Shown here piece after piece: positions 45,020-54,783 of a stretch of 64,000 bases of DNA. How positions within the stretch are numbered: position 1 is the stretch's first letter; the number at the start of each line of letters is the position of its first letter. The translations under genes were made by a program, and so were the position numbers. Where the stretch lies: positions 1 to 64,000 of the forward strand of contig JAFDZR010000025.1 of NCBI GenBank assembly GCA_018266875.1, given 5' to 3'. The DNA comes from Bacteroidota bacterium. Its GTDB lineage: Bacteria > Bacteroidota > Ignavibacteria > Tepidaquicellales > Tepidaquicellaceae. The notes beneath the pieces are model-generated. The model saw only the letters and a program-made list of their open reading frames with translations, was not told the DNA's origin and made no database searches.

Positions 45020-46306
45020 TTGGATATTAAGTTAAACGACAAGGAAAACTCACGCAAAGAACTTGAGGCAACACTCACCTATGAAGAATTAACTCCATAT
45101 TTTGATAAAGCCATAGAGAAATACAGGAAAAAGGCTGCCATTCCCGGATTCAGGAAGGGAAAAGCTCCTCTGAACATGATCAAAAAACTTTACGGGGAGG
45201 GAATTGAATATTCATCACTTGAGGATATTGCCGGAGAGGTCTTTTACAAATATATCACCGACAACAAACTCGATATTATCAGCAAAGGCGCAATTACCGA
45301 TATTGATTACAAACCAAAGGAAAAACTGGACTTTAAAATTGAGTTTGACGTAATGCCGGATATAAAGATCGAAAAATACAAAGGACTTGAATTAAAGAAA
45401 CAGGTCAATAAAATTGATGATTCACTGATCGATGACGAGATCAATTACCATAAATTCCGAAGTGCAACTTATGAAATAGACGGTGTCGCCTCTGATGACA
45501 ATTATATGATAACCGTTAATCTTCAGAACCTGGATGAAAAAGGCAACATACTGATTGGGCAATCCCAGAATGACATTAAAGTTTTCCTCGGAAATCCGGA
45601 AATATATCCTGAATTCAGGGAAGGCATGAGAGGGATCAAAGAAGGTGAAGTCAGGGTCATAGATTCCAAAAACGCTGAAGGCGAACCAAAGAAAGTACAG
45701 ATCACATGCGCTAAAGTTGAAAAGATCATTTATCCTGAGATGAACAGTGAATTTTTCAAAGCTGTGACTGGAAAAGAAGGACTGAACACTGAAGATGAAT
45801 TCAGAAATGAACTTAAGAGCGAACTACAGAAAATCTACGACGGAATTTCAGAAAGACAGCTGAAGTCTGAAGTTGTAAATGAAATGATAAAGGAAAATGA
45901 TGTGCCGGCGCCTGAAAGATATGTTGAGGTAATTCTTGATTCAATGGTAGAGGATTACAAACAGCAGTACAAAGGCAAGAAGATCCCGGCTGATTTTATT
46001 GAAGAAGAGTTCAGGAAGGAAAGAAGAGTTGATGCAATACTTCAGTCAAAATGGTTTCTCATAAGGGATAAGCTTGTAGAGATGGAAAACCTTGAAGCTG
46101 ACGAGGAAAGTTACAGGAAAATTGCTGAGGCTTACGCAGGAAGATTCAACATTCCTGTTGACAAGTTAGTCGATGCATACAAGGGCAACGAGGACATCAA
46201 AATGAGAATATTAAATGACAAAGTCCTTGATATGATAATTGCAAATGCAAAGGTCGAGGAAGTCGAAGAGCTCAGAAAGAAAGAAGAACCGCAGGAAAAT
46301 CAATAA
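45020..46306 (+). CDS. tig: trigger factor
   Basis: A 428-residue ribosome-associated chaperone. The N-terminal ribosome-binding domain carries the signature IPGFRKGKAP (41-50). Then comes the PPIase-like FKBP domain (about 150-240; NEFREGMRGIKEGEV-like PEFREGMRGIKEGEVRVID) and the helical C-terminal substrate cradle (FRNELKSELQKIYDGI, MVEDYKQQYKGKKIPADF). The PPIase domain is diverged. The start is TTG at 45020, giving MDIKLNDKENSRKELEATL. It is followed 34 nt later by clpP, a classic tig-clpP arrangement for co- and post-translational quality control; clpX is not next. Confidence 0.95.
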   Translation: MDIKLNDKENSRKELEATLTYEELTPYFDKAIEKYRKKAAIPGFRKGKAPLNMIKKLYGEGIEYSSLEDIAGEVFYKYITDNKLDIISKGAITDIDYKPKEKLDFKIEFDVMPDIKIEKYKGLELKKQVNKIDDSLIDDEINYHKFRSATYEIDGVASDDNYMITVNLQNLDEKGNILIGQSQNDIKVFLGNPEIYPEFREGMRGIKEGEVRVIDSKNAEGEPKKVQITCAKVEKIIYPEMNSEFFKAVTGKEGLNTEDEFRNELKSELQKIYDGISERQLKSEVVNEMIKENDVPAPERYVEVILDSMVEDYKQQYKGKKIPADFIEEEFRKERRVDAILQSKWFLIRDKLVEMENLEADEESYRKIAEAYAGRFNIPVDKLVDAYKGNEDIKMRILNDKVLDMIIANAKVEEVEELRKKEEPQENQ

Positions 46307-46340
46307 ATATTCTGACAATTAAATTTATAAATAAAATTAT

Positions 46341-47009
46341 ATGAATTACACAGATATTATAAAGAAAAACGAAAGACTGCTTCATCACAATCTCAATCAG
46401 ATCAATGATCAGCTTGTTCCAATTGTTGTCGAACAGACATCAAGAGGTGAAAGGTCATATGACATTTATTCAAGACTTCTGAAAGAGAGGATCATATTTC
46501 TCGGATCTGCGATATATGATGAGATTGCTTCACTTATTATTGCTCAGCTTCTGTTCCTTGAATCCGAAGATCCGGATAAGGACATCATGATATATCTTAA
46601 TTCCCCAGGCGGAAGCGTAACAGCCGGTCTGGGAATTTATGATACTATTCAGTACATCAGACCAGACGTAACAACAATGTGTGTAGGTATGGCTGCATCA
46701 ATGGGACAGCTGCTGCTGACCGGCGGCGCTCCGGGAAAGAGAATTGCGCTTCCTCATTCGAAGATCCTTATGCATCAGCCGTGGACAGGCGGTCTTCAGG
46801 GACAGACGACGGATATTCTGATACATGCAAGGGATATGGAAAAAACCAGGGAAACATTATTCAAAATAATTGCAAAGCATTCAGGACAACCTCTTGAGAA
46901 AGTAATGGAAGACGCTGAAAGGGATAATATCATGTCTGCGGAAGAAGCTAAGAAATACGGACTGATAGATGAGATCCTTTTCCAGAGAGAAAAAACTGAC
47001 AAGAAATAA
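46341..47009 (+). CDS. clpP: ATP-dependent Clp protease proteolytic subunit ClpP
   Basis: A 222-residue serine peptidase (S14). The N-terminal processing region leads into [20 protein letters not shown], the conserved axial loop region. The catalytic triad is Ser120 (GMAASMG), His145 (KILMHQP) and Asp195 (DAERDNIMS), with [10 protein letters not shown] forming the oxyanion region. It assembles in two heptamers and degrades substrates unfolded by ClpX or ClpA/C. It is encoded directly after tig. No unfoldase gene follows in the operon; the ClpB-like protein at 59124 belongs to the disaggregase branch and shows no ClpP-docking (IGF/IGL) loop. Confidence 0.96.
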   Translation: MNYTDIIKKNERLLHHNLNQINDQLVPIVVEQTSRGERSYDIYSRLLKERIIFLGSAIYDEIASLIIAQLLFLESEDPDKDIMIYLNSPGGSVTAGLGIYDTIQYIRPDVTTMCVGMAASMGQLLLTGGAPGKRIALPHSKILMHQPWTGGLQGQTTDILIHARDMEKTRETLFKIIAKHSGQPLEKVMEDAERDNIMSAEEAKKYGLIDEILFQREKTDKK

Positions 47010-47062
47010 TTTCCTCAGGTTCAGAGTTTAAAAATTATACATACAAATAATTAAATCATCAG

Positions 47063-49720
47063 ATGGATTTTAAATTAGTTAACAGGATCTTTGCAGCAAT
47101 AGTTTTTTTATTTGCCACAATAGTCTATGTAATGACGGTTCAGCCGACATTTTCATTCTGGGACTGCGGTGAATTCATTGCATGCGCTTATACGCTTTCA
47201 GTTCCGCATCCTCCCGGAGCTCCTTTCTTTACACTGACGGGAAAGATATTTTCTATGCTTCCAACTGCTTCGGATATCGGACTCAGGGTAAATTATCTTT
47301 CGGTAATATCGAGCTCTCTCTGCGTTTTATGTCTGTATCTGATCTCAACCAAAGTGATCAAAAACTGGAGAGGAATTCCGAAATCAACTTTTGATATTCT
47401 TCTGATCTGCGGATCCTCGATGATAGGAGCGCTTTCATACGCATTCAGCGATTCATTCTGGTTCAATGCGCTGGAAGGAGAAGTTTACGGTATGGGTACT
47501 TTCCTTATAGGACTTTGTATTTATATTTTAATGGTATGGTGGGAAAGATCTGATGAACCCGGCAGTGACAAGTATCTTCTTCTTGTTGCTTATATTGTGG
47601 GATTATCAATCGGCATTCACCTTCTTGTTGCGCAGTGTATATTCCTTGCAGGACTTTTCTTTTATTTTAAAAGATATGAATATACTCCTAAGTCTCTAAT
47701 TATTGCTGTTGCTCTTTCAACTTTAGCTTTCTTTATAGTATATCCCGGGCTTGTGAAAAAATTTCCTCTGCTAATGGAAGGAAGCGTTGCAGTTGGATTT
47801 ATTGTAATTGGAATTATAATTTTCGGAATATATTATGCAAGAGTCAATAAAAATCCAATACTGAGTTTAATCACACTTTCTTTATTTCTTATTATTTTAG
47901 GTTATTCAACGTATGTTTCGATTCTGATCAGAGCCAATGTCAGCGATCTTCCGATTAATGAAAATACGCCTTCAAATATTGAAACACTGATCTCATACCT
48001 GAACAGGGAACAATATGGACAGCAGCCGCTTATTATGCCGAGAAGATATTCGCAGGAACCTCAGCATCAGGCGATCTATCAGAATTATTCCAGTGACATG
48101 GAATTTCTATGGAAATACCAGATAAATCATATGTTCAACAGATACTGGTTCTGGAATTATATAGGAAGGGCAGGGTATAACCAGAATGACGGAGTTGACT
48201 TCTCAAAGTTTTTCGGCATTCCGTTCTTCTTCGGTATGTTCGGTCTCTTTTACCAGTTCCGGAAAGACTGGAAGCTGGGCTTTGTATTTCTGATGATGTT
48301 TTTGCTGATGGGAATTGTAACTGCTCTTTATCAGAATCAGCAGGAACCTCAGCCGAGAGAAAGGGATTATTTTTACGTCGGAGCGTTTATGGCGTTTTCA
48401 TTATGGGTTGGGATCGGTGTAGCCGGACTGATAGAACTCATTTCTGAAAAGATGAATAAAAAATCCCTGCTGGCAGTGTGTTCGGTAGTATTGATCCTGA
48501 GCTTTGCTGCTGTTCCGGCGAATATGCTCAGAGTCAATTATTATTATCAGAACAGGAGCGGTAATTTTTTCCCTTACGACTATGCGTATAATCTGCTTCA
48601 GAGTCTTGACAAGGATGCAATACTCATCACAAACGGAGATAATGATACATTCCCGCTGTGGTGTCTGCAGGCAACATACGGAGTGAGAACGGATGTAAGA
48701 ATAGTCAATCTTTCGCTTGCTCAGACAGACTGGTACAATCTCCAGCTTAAGAATGAAAGACCATACGGATCCCTGACTGTTCCGATGACATTTTCGGATG
48801 CACAGCTGAAGAAGCTTCAGCCGATCCAGTGGGATGAAAAGAAACCGGTGGTTTATGAAGTTCCTCTGACAGCTTATCCCGACAGCATGAGAAACAGACC
48901 GGGACTTCCTACAAAAATTGTTACAACCATACCGGCAACGATAAGACAGCAGTCCGGATCGCAGGTTATCACTGCTTTGAAAGCAAATGATCTGCTTCTG
49001 ATGGACATTATAAAAGCGAATAAATGGGAAAGACCGATCTATTTTTCCGTAACGGTTTCAGAGGATAATTATGTAGGACTCTCCGATTATCTTGTAACTG
49101 AAGGAATGGGACAGAGGATTGTTCCGTACAAACCATCCGAATACGGCAATCAGGATATAAATGTAGAGGTAATGAATAAATGCATATTCAATGATCCGAA
49201 AGAACCGTCGAAAACTCCTGAATACGGATTCAGGTTCAACGGTCTTAACAACAAAAAACTATTCTATAATGAGGATCAGACAAGGATGGCTCAGACATAC
49301 AGAACAGTGTTCATGAAGCTTGCATATTTTTATTCAAATGATTCCTCAAAGTTCGGCGAAGCGGAGAAAGTTCTTGACAGAATGGAAGAGCTGATCCCGA
49401 GAAATGTAATAACGATGGATTACAGGATCGAGTATGATGTTGCAATGATGTACAGTAAAATAGGGAATAAGCAGAAGTTCGAGGAAATTTCAGACAAAGT
49501 AATGCTGAGAGCGGAGGAGGAAATCAAGAACAATCCTACCAATGTTCAGTCATACTATAATCCTTACAGGATATTGCTTGACATATACGAATCGAAAGGC
49601 GAATATCAGAAAGCGATAGATCTTCTGAACAGACTTTCGGCAATGAGTCCTGGCGATCCATCAATAAAGCAGAAGATAGAATCCATTAAGCAGAAGATGG
49701 GAAATCCATCCGGGAAGTAA
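47063..49720 (+). CDS. DUF2723 membrane protein with TPR-like C-terminus
   Basis: An 885-residue protein. The N-terminal domain is DUF2723 (TMEM260-like O-mannosyltransferase group): TVQPTFSFWDCGEFIACAYT with the acidic pair in the first loop, HPPGAPFF, about 11-12 TM segments, and later QEPQPRERDYFYVGAFMAFS. A periplasmic domain follows (NGDNDTFPLWCLQ, RTDVRIVNLSLAQTDWY), and the C-terminal ~120 residues are helical repeats (AEKVLDRMEELIPRNVIT, EYQKAIDLLNRLSAMSPGD) of TPR type. It is probably a GT-C glycosyltransferase acting on lipid-linked sugars and exported proteins (inference from family). It begins 53 nt after clpP. Confidence 0.9.
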   Translation: MDFKLVNRIFAAIVFLFATIVYVMTVQPTFSFWDCGEFIACAYTLSVPHPPGAPFFTLTGKIFSMLPTASDIGLRVNYLSVISSSLCVLCLYLISTKVIKNWRGIPKSTFDILLICGSSMIGALSYAFSDSFWFNALEGEVYGMGTFLIGLCIYILMVWWERSDEPGSDKYLLLVAYIVGLSIGIHLLVAQCIFLAGLFFYFKRYEYTPKSLIIAVALSTLAFFIVYPGLVKKFPLLMEGSVAVGFIVIGIIIFGIYYARVNKNPILSLITLSLFLIILGYSTYVSILIRANVSDLPINENTPSNIETLISYLNREQYGQQPLIMPRRYSQEPQHQAIYQNYSSDMEFLWKYQINHMFNRYWFWNYIGRAGYNQNDGVDFSKFFGIPFFFGMFGLFYQFRKDWKLGFVFLMMFLLMGIVTALYQNQQEPQPRERDYFYVGAFMAFSLWVGIGVAGLIELISEKMNKKSLLAVCSVVLILSFAAVPANMLRVNYYYQNRSGNFFPYDYAYNLLQSLDKDAILITNGDNDTFPLWCLQATYGVRTDVRIVNLSLAQTDWYNLQLKNERPYGSLTVPMTFSDAQLKKLQPIQWDEKKPVVYEVPLTAYPDSMRNRPGLPTKIVTTIPATIRQQSGSQVITALKANDLLLMDIIKANKWERPIYFSVTVSEDNYVGLSDYLVTEGMGQRIVPYKPSEYGNQDINVEVMNKCIFNDPKEPSKTPEYGFRFNGLNNKKLFYNEDQTRMAQTYRTVFMKLAYFYSNDSSKFGEAEKVLDRMEELIPRNVITMDYRIEYDVAMMYSKIGNKQKFEEISDKVMLRAEEEIKNNPTNVQSYYNPYRILLDIYESKGEYQKAIDLLNRLSAMSPGDPSIKQKIESIKQKMGNPSGK

Positions 49721-49741
49721 AAAATTAAATGATATTTTGTA

Positions 49742-49764
49742 GAACGGTATTTTTAATACCGTTC
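49742..49764 (+). other. hairpin between the DUF2723 and GT-C genes
   Basis: GAACGGTATT-TTT-AATACCGTTC, a perfect 10-bp inverted repeat with a 3-nt loop just before the next gene's ATG at 49772. It has no T-run, so an mRNA processing or translation-control hairpin is more likely than a terminator. Confidence 0.45.
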
Positions 49765-49771
49765 ACAGGTT

Positions 49772-51787
49772 ATGGCGAAAAAAACTGTAAAACTAAATAC
49801 TGTTACGGCTGGCAAAGAAACCGGGAAAACATTTGCCTATGTTTTCCTGGCTGTTCTGTCAGTCAGTTTTGCTGTCATCTGTTTTAATAATAAATTCCTT
49901 CAGGATGATGCTTACATAAGTTTCAGGTTCATAGACAATTTTGTGAATGGTAATGGTCTTGTTTTCAACATCGGTGAAAGGGTCGAAGGTTACACAAATC
50001 TTCTTTGGGTGCTTATCCTGAGCGCTTTAAAATTTTTTAAAATAAATATTGAATCTTTCTCGCAGGATCTCAGCGTTCTTTTTGGGATTATTATAATTTT
50101 TATTACCTACAGGTTATCGGACATCTACAGGATCTCTGATGACACTGCAGCGGGAAAAAAAGGAAAAACATCTGAGACATCCGGTTCTTCTGAATACCTG
50201 AATCTTATTCCTCCCGTAATGCTTGTATTCACGGCGTCATTTATTTTCTGGTCCGTGAGCGGAATGGAAACTACTATGTTCATTACCTTTTCACTGGCAG
50301 GAGTTTATTACTATATTAAAGGAAAAGATTCCGAAGAAATGAATTACAGATTCCCGCTTTTTATCCTGCTGGCTACTCTCACTAGACCTGAGGGAATGTA
50401 TTTTTTTGGACTGATTATTATTCATAAAGTTTTCTTTGCGTTCAGGGAAAAAGGTTCCGGAGCTTTTAAATCACTTTTTGCAAAGAAAGAATTGCTTTCG
50501 TATCTGATATATATTGTCCCCCTTATCTTTTATTTTGCAATTAGATATTCCTATTACGGATATTTATTTCCGAATACTTTTTATGCAAAGACGGGATTTT
50601 CGGAAGCTTACCTGAATGCAGGTATAGATTATTTTACAAAGTTCCTTACTTCTTATCTGCTTTACGGTGTGATTCTTTTAGCGCCGCTTTATCTTTTTAA
50701 AAAGAAGGAAAATCATTTCATTCTTTCGCTTTACTATCTCCTGATATTCTCTTTTATTGTTTATTCGATTTCAATTGGCGGGGACGTCCTGAAGCAGAAC
50801 AGATTCTTTCTGCCTGTTCTTCCGCTGATCTATATTCTTTTCGCAAAATTACTTACTGAAATATATTTTACGGTCTCCAGAAAAAATTCAAAGAGTATTG
50901 CGCTTGGCGCTGTTACGATCATTGCGCTTGCTGTCTGCATATATTATTATTCATCTCAGAAAGAGAAACTTGACAGCGATATTCAGAGCGAGAACGGACT
51001 GGTTGATAAGATGAAATCCACAGGAAACTGGTTCAAAGTCAAACAGCAGAGTCTCGGTAGACCAATGACACTTGCTGCTACAACAATCGGCGCAGTTTCA
51101 TATTTTGCCGGTCCGAATGTAAATGTTATTGACCTTCTCGGTCTGACCGATAAGGAGATCGCGCATAATCCAAAGATCATTCCTGAAATATCTGCAGGTG
51201 AGATCGGCTGGAAGGAAAGAAACTACAATGCTGATTATGTTATGTCCAGGGATCCGGATTATATATATTTTTCCACGGGAGTTAAGCCCAGCGCTTACGG
51301 GGAAAGAGCTCTTTACACCAACGGGGAATTCATTAAATATTATTACCCGTATTATTTCACAGATAAATCCAATAATTCAACTGATGTCGTTTACAAACGA
51401 AAATCTGAAGATGAAGTCCTGAATTATAATTATGATTTTCCCGGAAATCCGAATTATAAAAATACATATGTGAATATGTTTAATCAGGCGATGAATTCAT
51501 CGCGGGACAAATCACGCACGCAGGCTGCGCTTGATGAATTCAGACAATCGATTGACACAGGTCCTGCCGGGTTCGGTCTACCTTACCAGTATATGGGTGA
51601 TATTTATATGCAGATGGGCAATAAGGATCAGGCGAAAAAGAGTTATGAAAAAGCGGTTGAAGTTGACGATTTTAATGTAATTGCGCATTATCAGCTTTAT
51701 CAGCTTTACAGTCAGGCGGGAGATTCGCTCAAAGCCGCTGAAAGTATTCAGAAAATTCAGAAATATGATCCGGAAGTTCTGAGATAA
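49772..51787 (+). CDS. GT-C type membrane glycosyltransferase with C-terminal TPR
   Basis: A 671-residue protein. After a cytoplasmic start and one TM, the first periplasmic loop has QDDAYISFRFIDNFVNGNGL and GERVEGYTNLLWV, the pattern of the actinobacterial arabinofuranosyltransferase / mannosyltransferase-like GT-C group; the DD pair is the likely catalytic or metal-binding site. About ten TM segments follow. The periplasmic C-terminal part ends in two TPR-like units (GLPYQYMGDIYMQMGNKDQA, VIAHYQLYQLYSQAGDSL). It shares the layout of GT-C plus TPR with the preceding DUF2723 protein. It is followed 10 nt later by a GT9 gene. Substrate unknown. Confidence 0.83.
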   Translation: MAKKTVKLNTVTAGKETGKTFAYVFLAVLSVSFAVICFNNKFLQDDAYISFRFIDNFVNGNGLVFNIGERVEGYTNLLWVLILSALKFFKINIESFSQDLSVLFGIIIIFITYRLSDIYRISDDTAAGKKGKTSETSGSSEYLNLIPPVMLVFTASFIFWSVSGMETTMFITFSLAGVYYYIKGKDSEEMNYRFPLFILLATLTRPEGMYFFGLIIIHKVFFAFREKGSGAFKSLFAKKELLSYLIYIVPLIFYFAIRYSYYGYLFPNTFYAKTGFSEAYLNAGIDYFTKFLTSYLLYGVILLAPLYLFKKKENHFILSLYYLLIFSFIVYSISIGGDVLKQNRFFLPVLPLIYILFAKLLTEIYFTVSRKNSKSIALGAVTIIALAVCIYYYSSQKEKLDSDIQSENGLVDKMKSTGNWFKVKQQSLGRPMTLAATTIGAVSYFAGPNVNVIDLLGLTDKEIAHNPKIIPEISAGEIGWKERNYNADYVMSRDPDYIYFSTGVKPSAYGERALYTNGEFIKYYYPYYFTDKSNNSTDVVYKRKSEDEVLNYNYDFPGNPNYKNTYVNMFNQAMNSSRDKSRTQAALDEFRQSIDTGPAGFGLPYQYMGDIYMQMGNKDQAKKSYEKAVEVDDFNVIAHYQLYQLYSQAGDSLKAAESIQKIQKYDPEVLR

Positions 51788-51797
51788 TCCTATCAAA

Positions 51798-52850
51798 ATG
51801 AAAATACTCATAAACGCTCTCTCCGGAAACGGAGACGCTTTAATGTTTTCACCTTCCCTCAAAATTCTAAAAGAAAAATTACCCGATTCCCGGATTGATA
51901 TGCTTGTTATGTTCAGGTCTGTCAGAGAGATGTATAAGGAAAATCCTTTCCTGAATGAAATTCACTTTATTGACTTTTTAAAACAGTCAAAGTTAAGATC
52001 TCTCTCGCAGGTCAGACAGCTTAGTAAAAATGAATACGATATTTCTGTAAATGTCTACCCTGCCAACAGGCTTGAGTATAATGTGCTTAACGCTTTTCTC
52101 GGAGCAAAGAAAAAATTAGCTCATCACTACCTTCATACGGATATTTTCCGCGCTGAATTTTTCAATGATGTTCTTATTGATGAAGTAAAAGACAGGCATA
52201 ATGTACTCCAGAATCTTGATCTTATCAAAAAGATCGTTAACACAGAGGATAAGGAAGCGGGTCCGATGGAAATTTATATAAGCGCTGATCATCAGCAGAA
52301 TGCTGAAAACTGGATCCGTGAAAATAATTTTGAAAACAAAAGGCTTGTCGGATTTCATCCGGGTTCATCCCTGCTCAAAAATCACATTCATAAAAGATGG
52401 GATAAGGAAAAATTTGTTCATCTTGCCGGAGAACTCATAACAAAATATGACGCGGAAATTCTTCTGTTTGGGAATGAATTTGATCTGAATAACGAAATCA
52501 AAAAGGGGATAGGAAACAGATCTCATATTGCATCCGGTCCTGATTATATGGACTCGGTGGCAAGAATGAAATACTGCAGTCTGTTTGTATCAAACGATAC
52601 TGCTTTCCTTCATACTTCAGCTGCATTAAAGCTTCCGGTAATCGGAATATTCGGATATACTAATTATAAAGAATTATTCCCATGGAAAACTGAATACAGA
52701 ATAATCAGAAAGGAACTGGACTGCAGCCCGTGTTTTTATAATTCCCCAAAACCGGCTCAATGCAAATGGTCCGGCGATGATGAATTCAAATGCATGAAAA
52801 ATATAAGTTTGGAAGAGGTCTTTAAAGCCGCAGGAGAACTTTTGCGGTGA
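51798..52850 (+). CDS. glycosyltransferase family 9 (heptosyltransferase-like)
   Basis: A 350-residue GT-B protein. The N-terminal KILINALSGNGDALMFSPSL and SRIDMLVMFR match the heptosyltransferase start. The second domain has VGFHPGSSLLKNHIHKRWDK, EILLFGNEFDL, and FVSNDTAFLHTSAALKLPVI (donor binding), followed by GIFGYTNYKELFPW. C-terminal cysteines (CSPCFYN, CKWSGDDEFKC) match the GT9 Cys pattern. It probably adds heptose or another sugar from a nucleotide donor to the LPS core or a glycan at the inner face of the membrane. It ends 17 nt before the convergent TonB-dependent receptor gene. Confidence 0.88.
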   Translation: MKILINALSGNGDALMFSPSLKILKEKLPDSRIDMLVMFRSVREMYKENPFLNEIHFIDFLKQSKLRSLSQVRQLSKNEYDISVNVYPANRLEYNVLNAFLGAKKKLAHHYLHTDIFRAEFFNDVLIDEVKDRHNVLQNLDLIKKIVNTEDKEAGPMEIYISADHQQNAENWIRENNFENKRLVGFHPGSSLLKNHIHKRWDKEKFVHLAGELITKYDAEILLFGNEFDLNNEIKKGIGNRSHIASGPDYMDSVARMKYCSLFVSNDTAFLHTSAALKLPVIGIFGYTNYKELFPWKTEYRIIRKELDCSPCFYNSPKPAQCKWSGDDEFKCMKNISLEEVFKAAGELLR

Positions 52851-52867
52851 CCTTTCCTACTTACTCA

Positions 52868-54775
52868 TCAGTTGATAAAATCCCAGACTATTGTGAATCT
52901 TGATATTGCATTGAGAAATCCTCCTCTGTCATAAAGAGGGAATAAGTATGTGTTGTAAACCAGCGAATTGAAAATATTCGCAACAGTAAGATTTATATTC
53001 GCCCTTCCTATTCTTGCCCCTATATAGAAATCGGTAATGAACTGATCCTTCAGAGGAAAAGCTGAACTGCTTAAGCTGTATGAATAGAGTGTCTGATCCT
53101 GAAATGTAATATTCCTGATGTTGTAATATTTAAAATCAAATCCTGTCCTTAATTTTAACTTTCCCCTGAATAAAATATTCTTATATGCAATATCTGATTT
53201 TATATAATGTTCAGGAAAGAGTTCGGAGTTTGAATTGTTGTAGTTCAGAGAAATATCAAAATACTGTGAAATGAAATTATAACCGGCGTTGATATTTCTT
53301 ACTGAAACATCTGAACCAGCATTTTTTCCGGTACTGTAAACAAATTCAAATTCACTGTTCGTATAGCGGAATTTAATTCCGCCGTTAATTAAATTATTTG
53401 TCAGATCCGAAATCGGTGTATCGGTTGATACAGCATTTACATAAGTCTCTGATGCATTATTGATAAAATATTCCGATCTTCTTATACCGGCACTGAAATT
53501 CACTGATGCTTTCTTTGTGCTTATAGCTTTTACTGTCGCTTCTGCTCCTGCATTGAGGTAATTTTTACCGGCTAAATTATCATTTCTCACTAAAGCGGAA
53601 GCTGAGAATATGCTGTATCTAAGGTCATATTTGGCTCTGAGAGAATAGTAAAGATCTCTGGAATTCTGATACGGATCAGTAAGCGAATTCAGGAATTTTG
53701 TGATATTGCCGTTCAGAATATTTGAATAAATATTGAATCCCAATGTCAGATCGGATAAATAATTTTTACCGTAATTAATTGATATGTTCTGAAGCAGCTC
53801 TCCGCCGTAAGCAATAGAATGCTGGTATCCGGAATAAATATTAACGGAGCCTGTGTCAGCAGGATTGTAAAGATCTCTTATTGAATTATTACTGTAAATT
53901 TTTACTTTTGTAACCCAGTCTTTTTTCCTGAAAAATTTTCCTGTGAACTGCGCGCTGCTGAAATAATTTTCGAGATTTTCCTTTTGAACTGAATTAATTA
54001 CTTTTGCATTCAAAGGGTCAGCGAGCGAATCTTTATCAGCGGTATACTGCAGTCCTTCATTAAGTCCGCGGTCAAAATTACTCAGACTCAGATCGAATCT
54101 TATATTAAAGTCTGATGAAAAATACAGATTCACTCTGGCTCTGCCACGCCATACATTAAATTCCGAATTTAAATACCTGCCGTCGAGAGAATGTTTTGTG
54201 ATTCCGGCCATGACGCTTACCTTTCTGGAAACAGGCTGAGAGAGGAATATATCAGCTGACAAAGATCCGTCCCTGTCCTGTGAATATCTGAACTGAGAAA
54301 ACGGCTGTGGAGTAAAAAAATCTTTCGTGATTACATTTATGACTTTTCCGGATGAATTTATTCCGTAAAAGAAGGATGAAGTTGCGGAAATTTCTTCAAT
54401 GCGGTCAATTTCATTTACTGATAAGTTCTGTATGTCAAATCCCTGATAAAAATTGTCATTCACCTGTATCCCGTCCCTGAATATGCCGGTGCTGTAATAA
54501 CTGCTGCTGTTGAAACTTATATTGTTTCGCCCGCCCTGTCCGAAATCATTTATAAAAAAACCCGGACGATGATCCAGTATCTCGGATAAATTTCTTCTGT
54601 CGTTCCAGATGCAAAGTGAATCATATCTGAATACTTCCGAATTTTTGGAAAGATAAGTGCTGTTTAAAATTTTATTTTGACCGAACGGGATTTTCTTTAA
54701 AGTATCTGAAGTGACAGTCTGCGAATTTACATTCAGGCAGTTAATAAAAAGAATAATAAAGATTAAGTATTTCAT
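52868..54775 (-). CDS. TonB-dependent receptor
   Basis: A 635-residue outer membrane receptor with signal peptide ending NVNSQ (residue 19). The plug domain (about 55-170) reads NLSEILDHRPGFFINDFGQG, SFNSSSYYSTGIFRDGIQVN and the conserved NEIDRIEEISATSSFFYGIN, SGKVINVITK. The 22-strand barrel follows and the protein ends RFTIVWDFIN. There is no CarboxypepD_reg-like N-terminal domain, so this is a BtuB-like small receptor rather than SusC. It starts 8 nt after phoU, at the end of the pstB-phoU run, which suggests co-transcription and perhaps uptake of a phosphorus compound (inference). Substrate unknown. Confidence 0.87.
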   Translation of the reverse strand: MKYLIFIILFINCLNVNSQTVTSDTLKKIPFGQNKILNSTYLSKNSEVFRYDSLCIWNDRRNLSEILDHRPGFFINDFGQGGRNNISFNSSSYYSTGIFRDGIQVNDNFYQGFDIQNLSVNEIDRIEEISATSSFFYGINSSGKVINVITKDFFTPQPFSQFRYSQDRDGSLSADIFLSQPVSRKVSVMAGITKHSLDGRYLNSEFNVWRGRARVNLYFSSDFNIRFDLSLSNFDRGLNEGLQYTADKDSLADPLNAKVINSVQKENLENYFSSAQFTGKFFRKKDWVTKVKIYSNNSIRDLYNPADTGSVNIYSGYQHSIAYGGELLQNISINYGKNYLSDLTLGFNIYSNILNGNITKFLNSLTDPYQNSRDLYYSLRAKYDLRYSIFSASALVRNDNLAGKNYLNAGAEATVKAISTKKASVNFSAGIRRSEYFINNASETYVNAVSTDTPISDLTNNLINGGIKFRYTNSEFEFVYSTGKNAGSDVSVRNINAGYNFISQYFDISLNYNNSNSELFPEHYIKSDIAYKNILFRGKLKLRTGFDFKYYNIRNITFQDQTLYSYSLSSSAFPLKDQFITDFYIGARIGRANINLTVANIFNSLVYNTYLFPLYDRGGFLNAISRFTIVWDFIN

Positions 54776-54783
54776 TCACAAGA

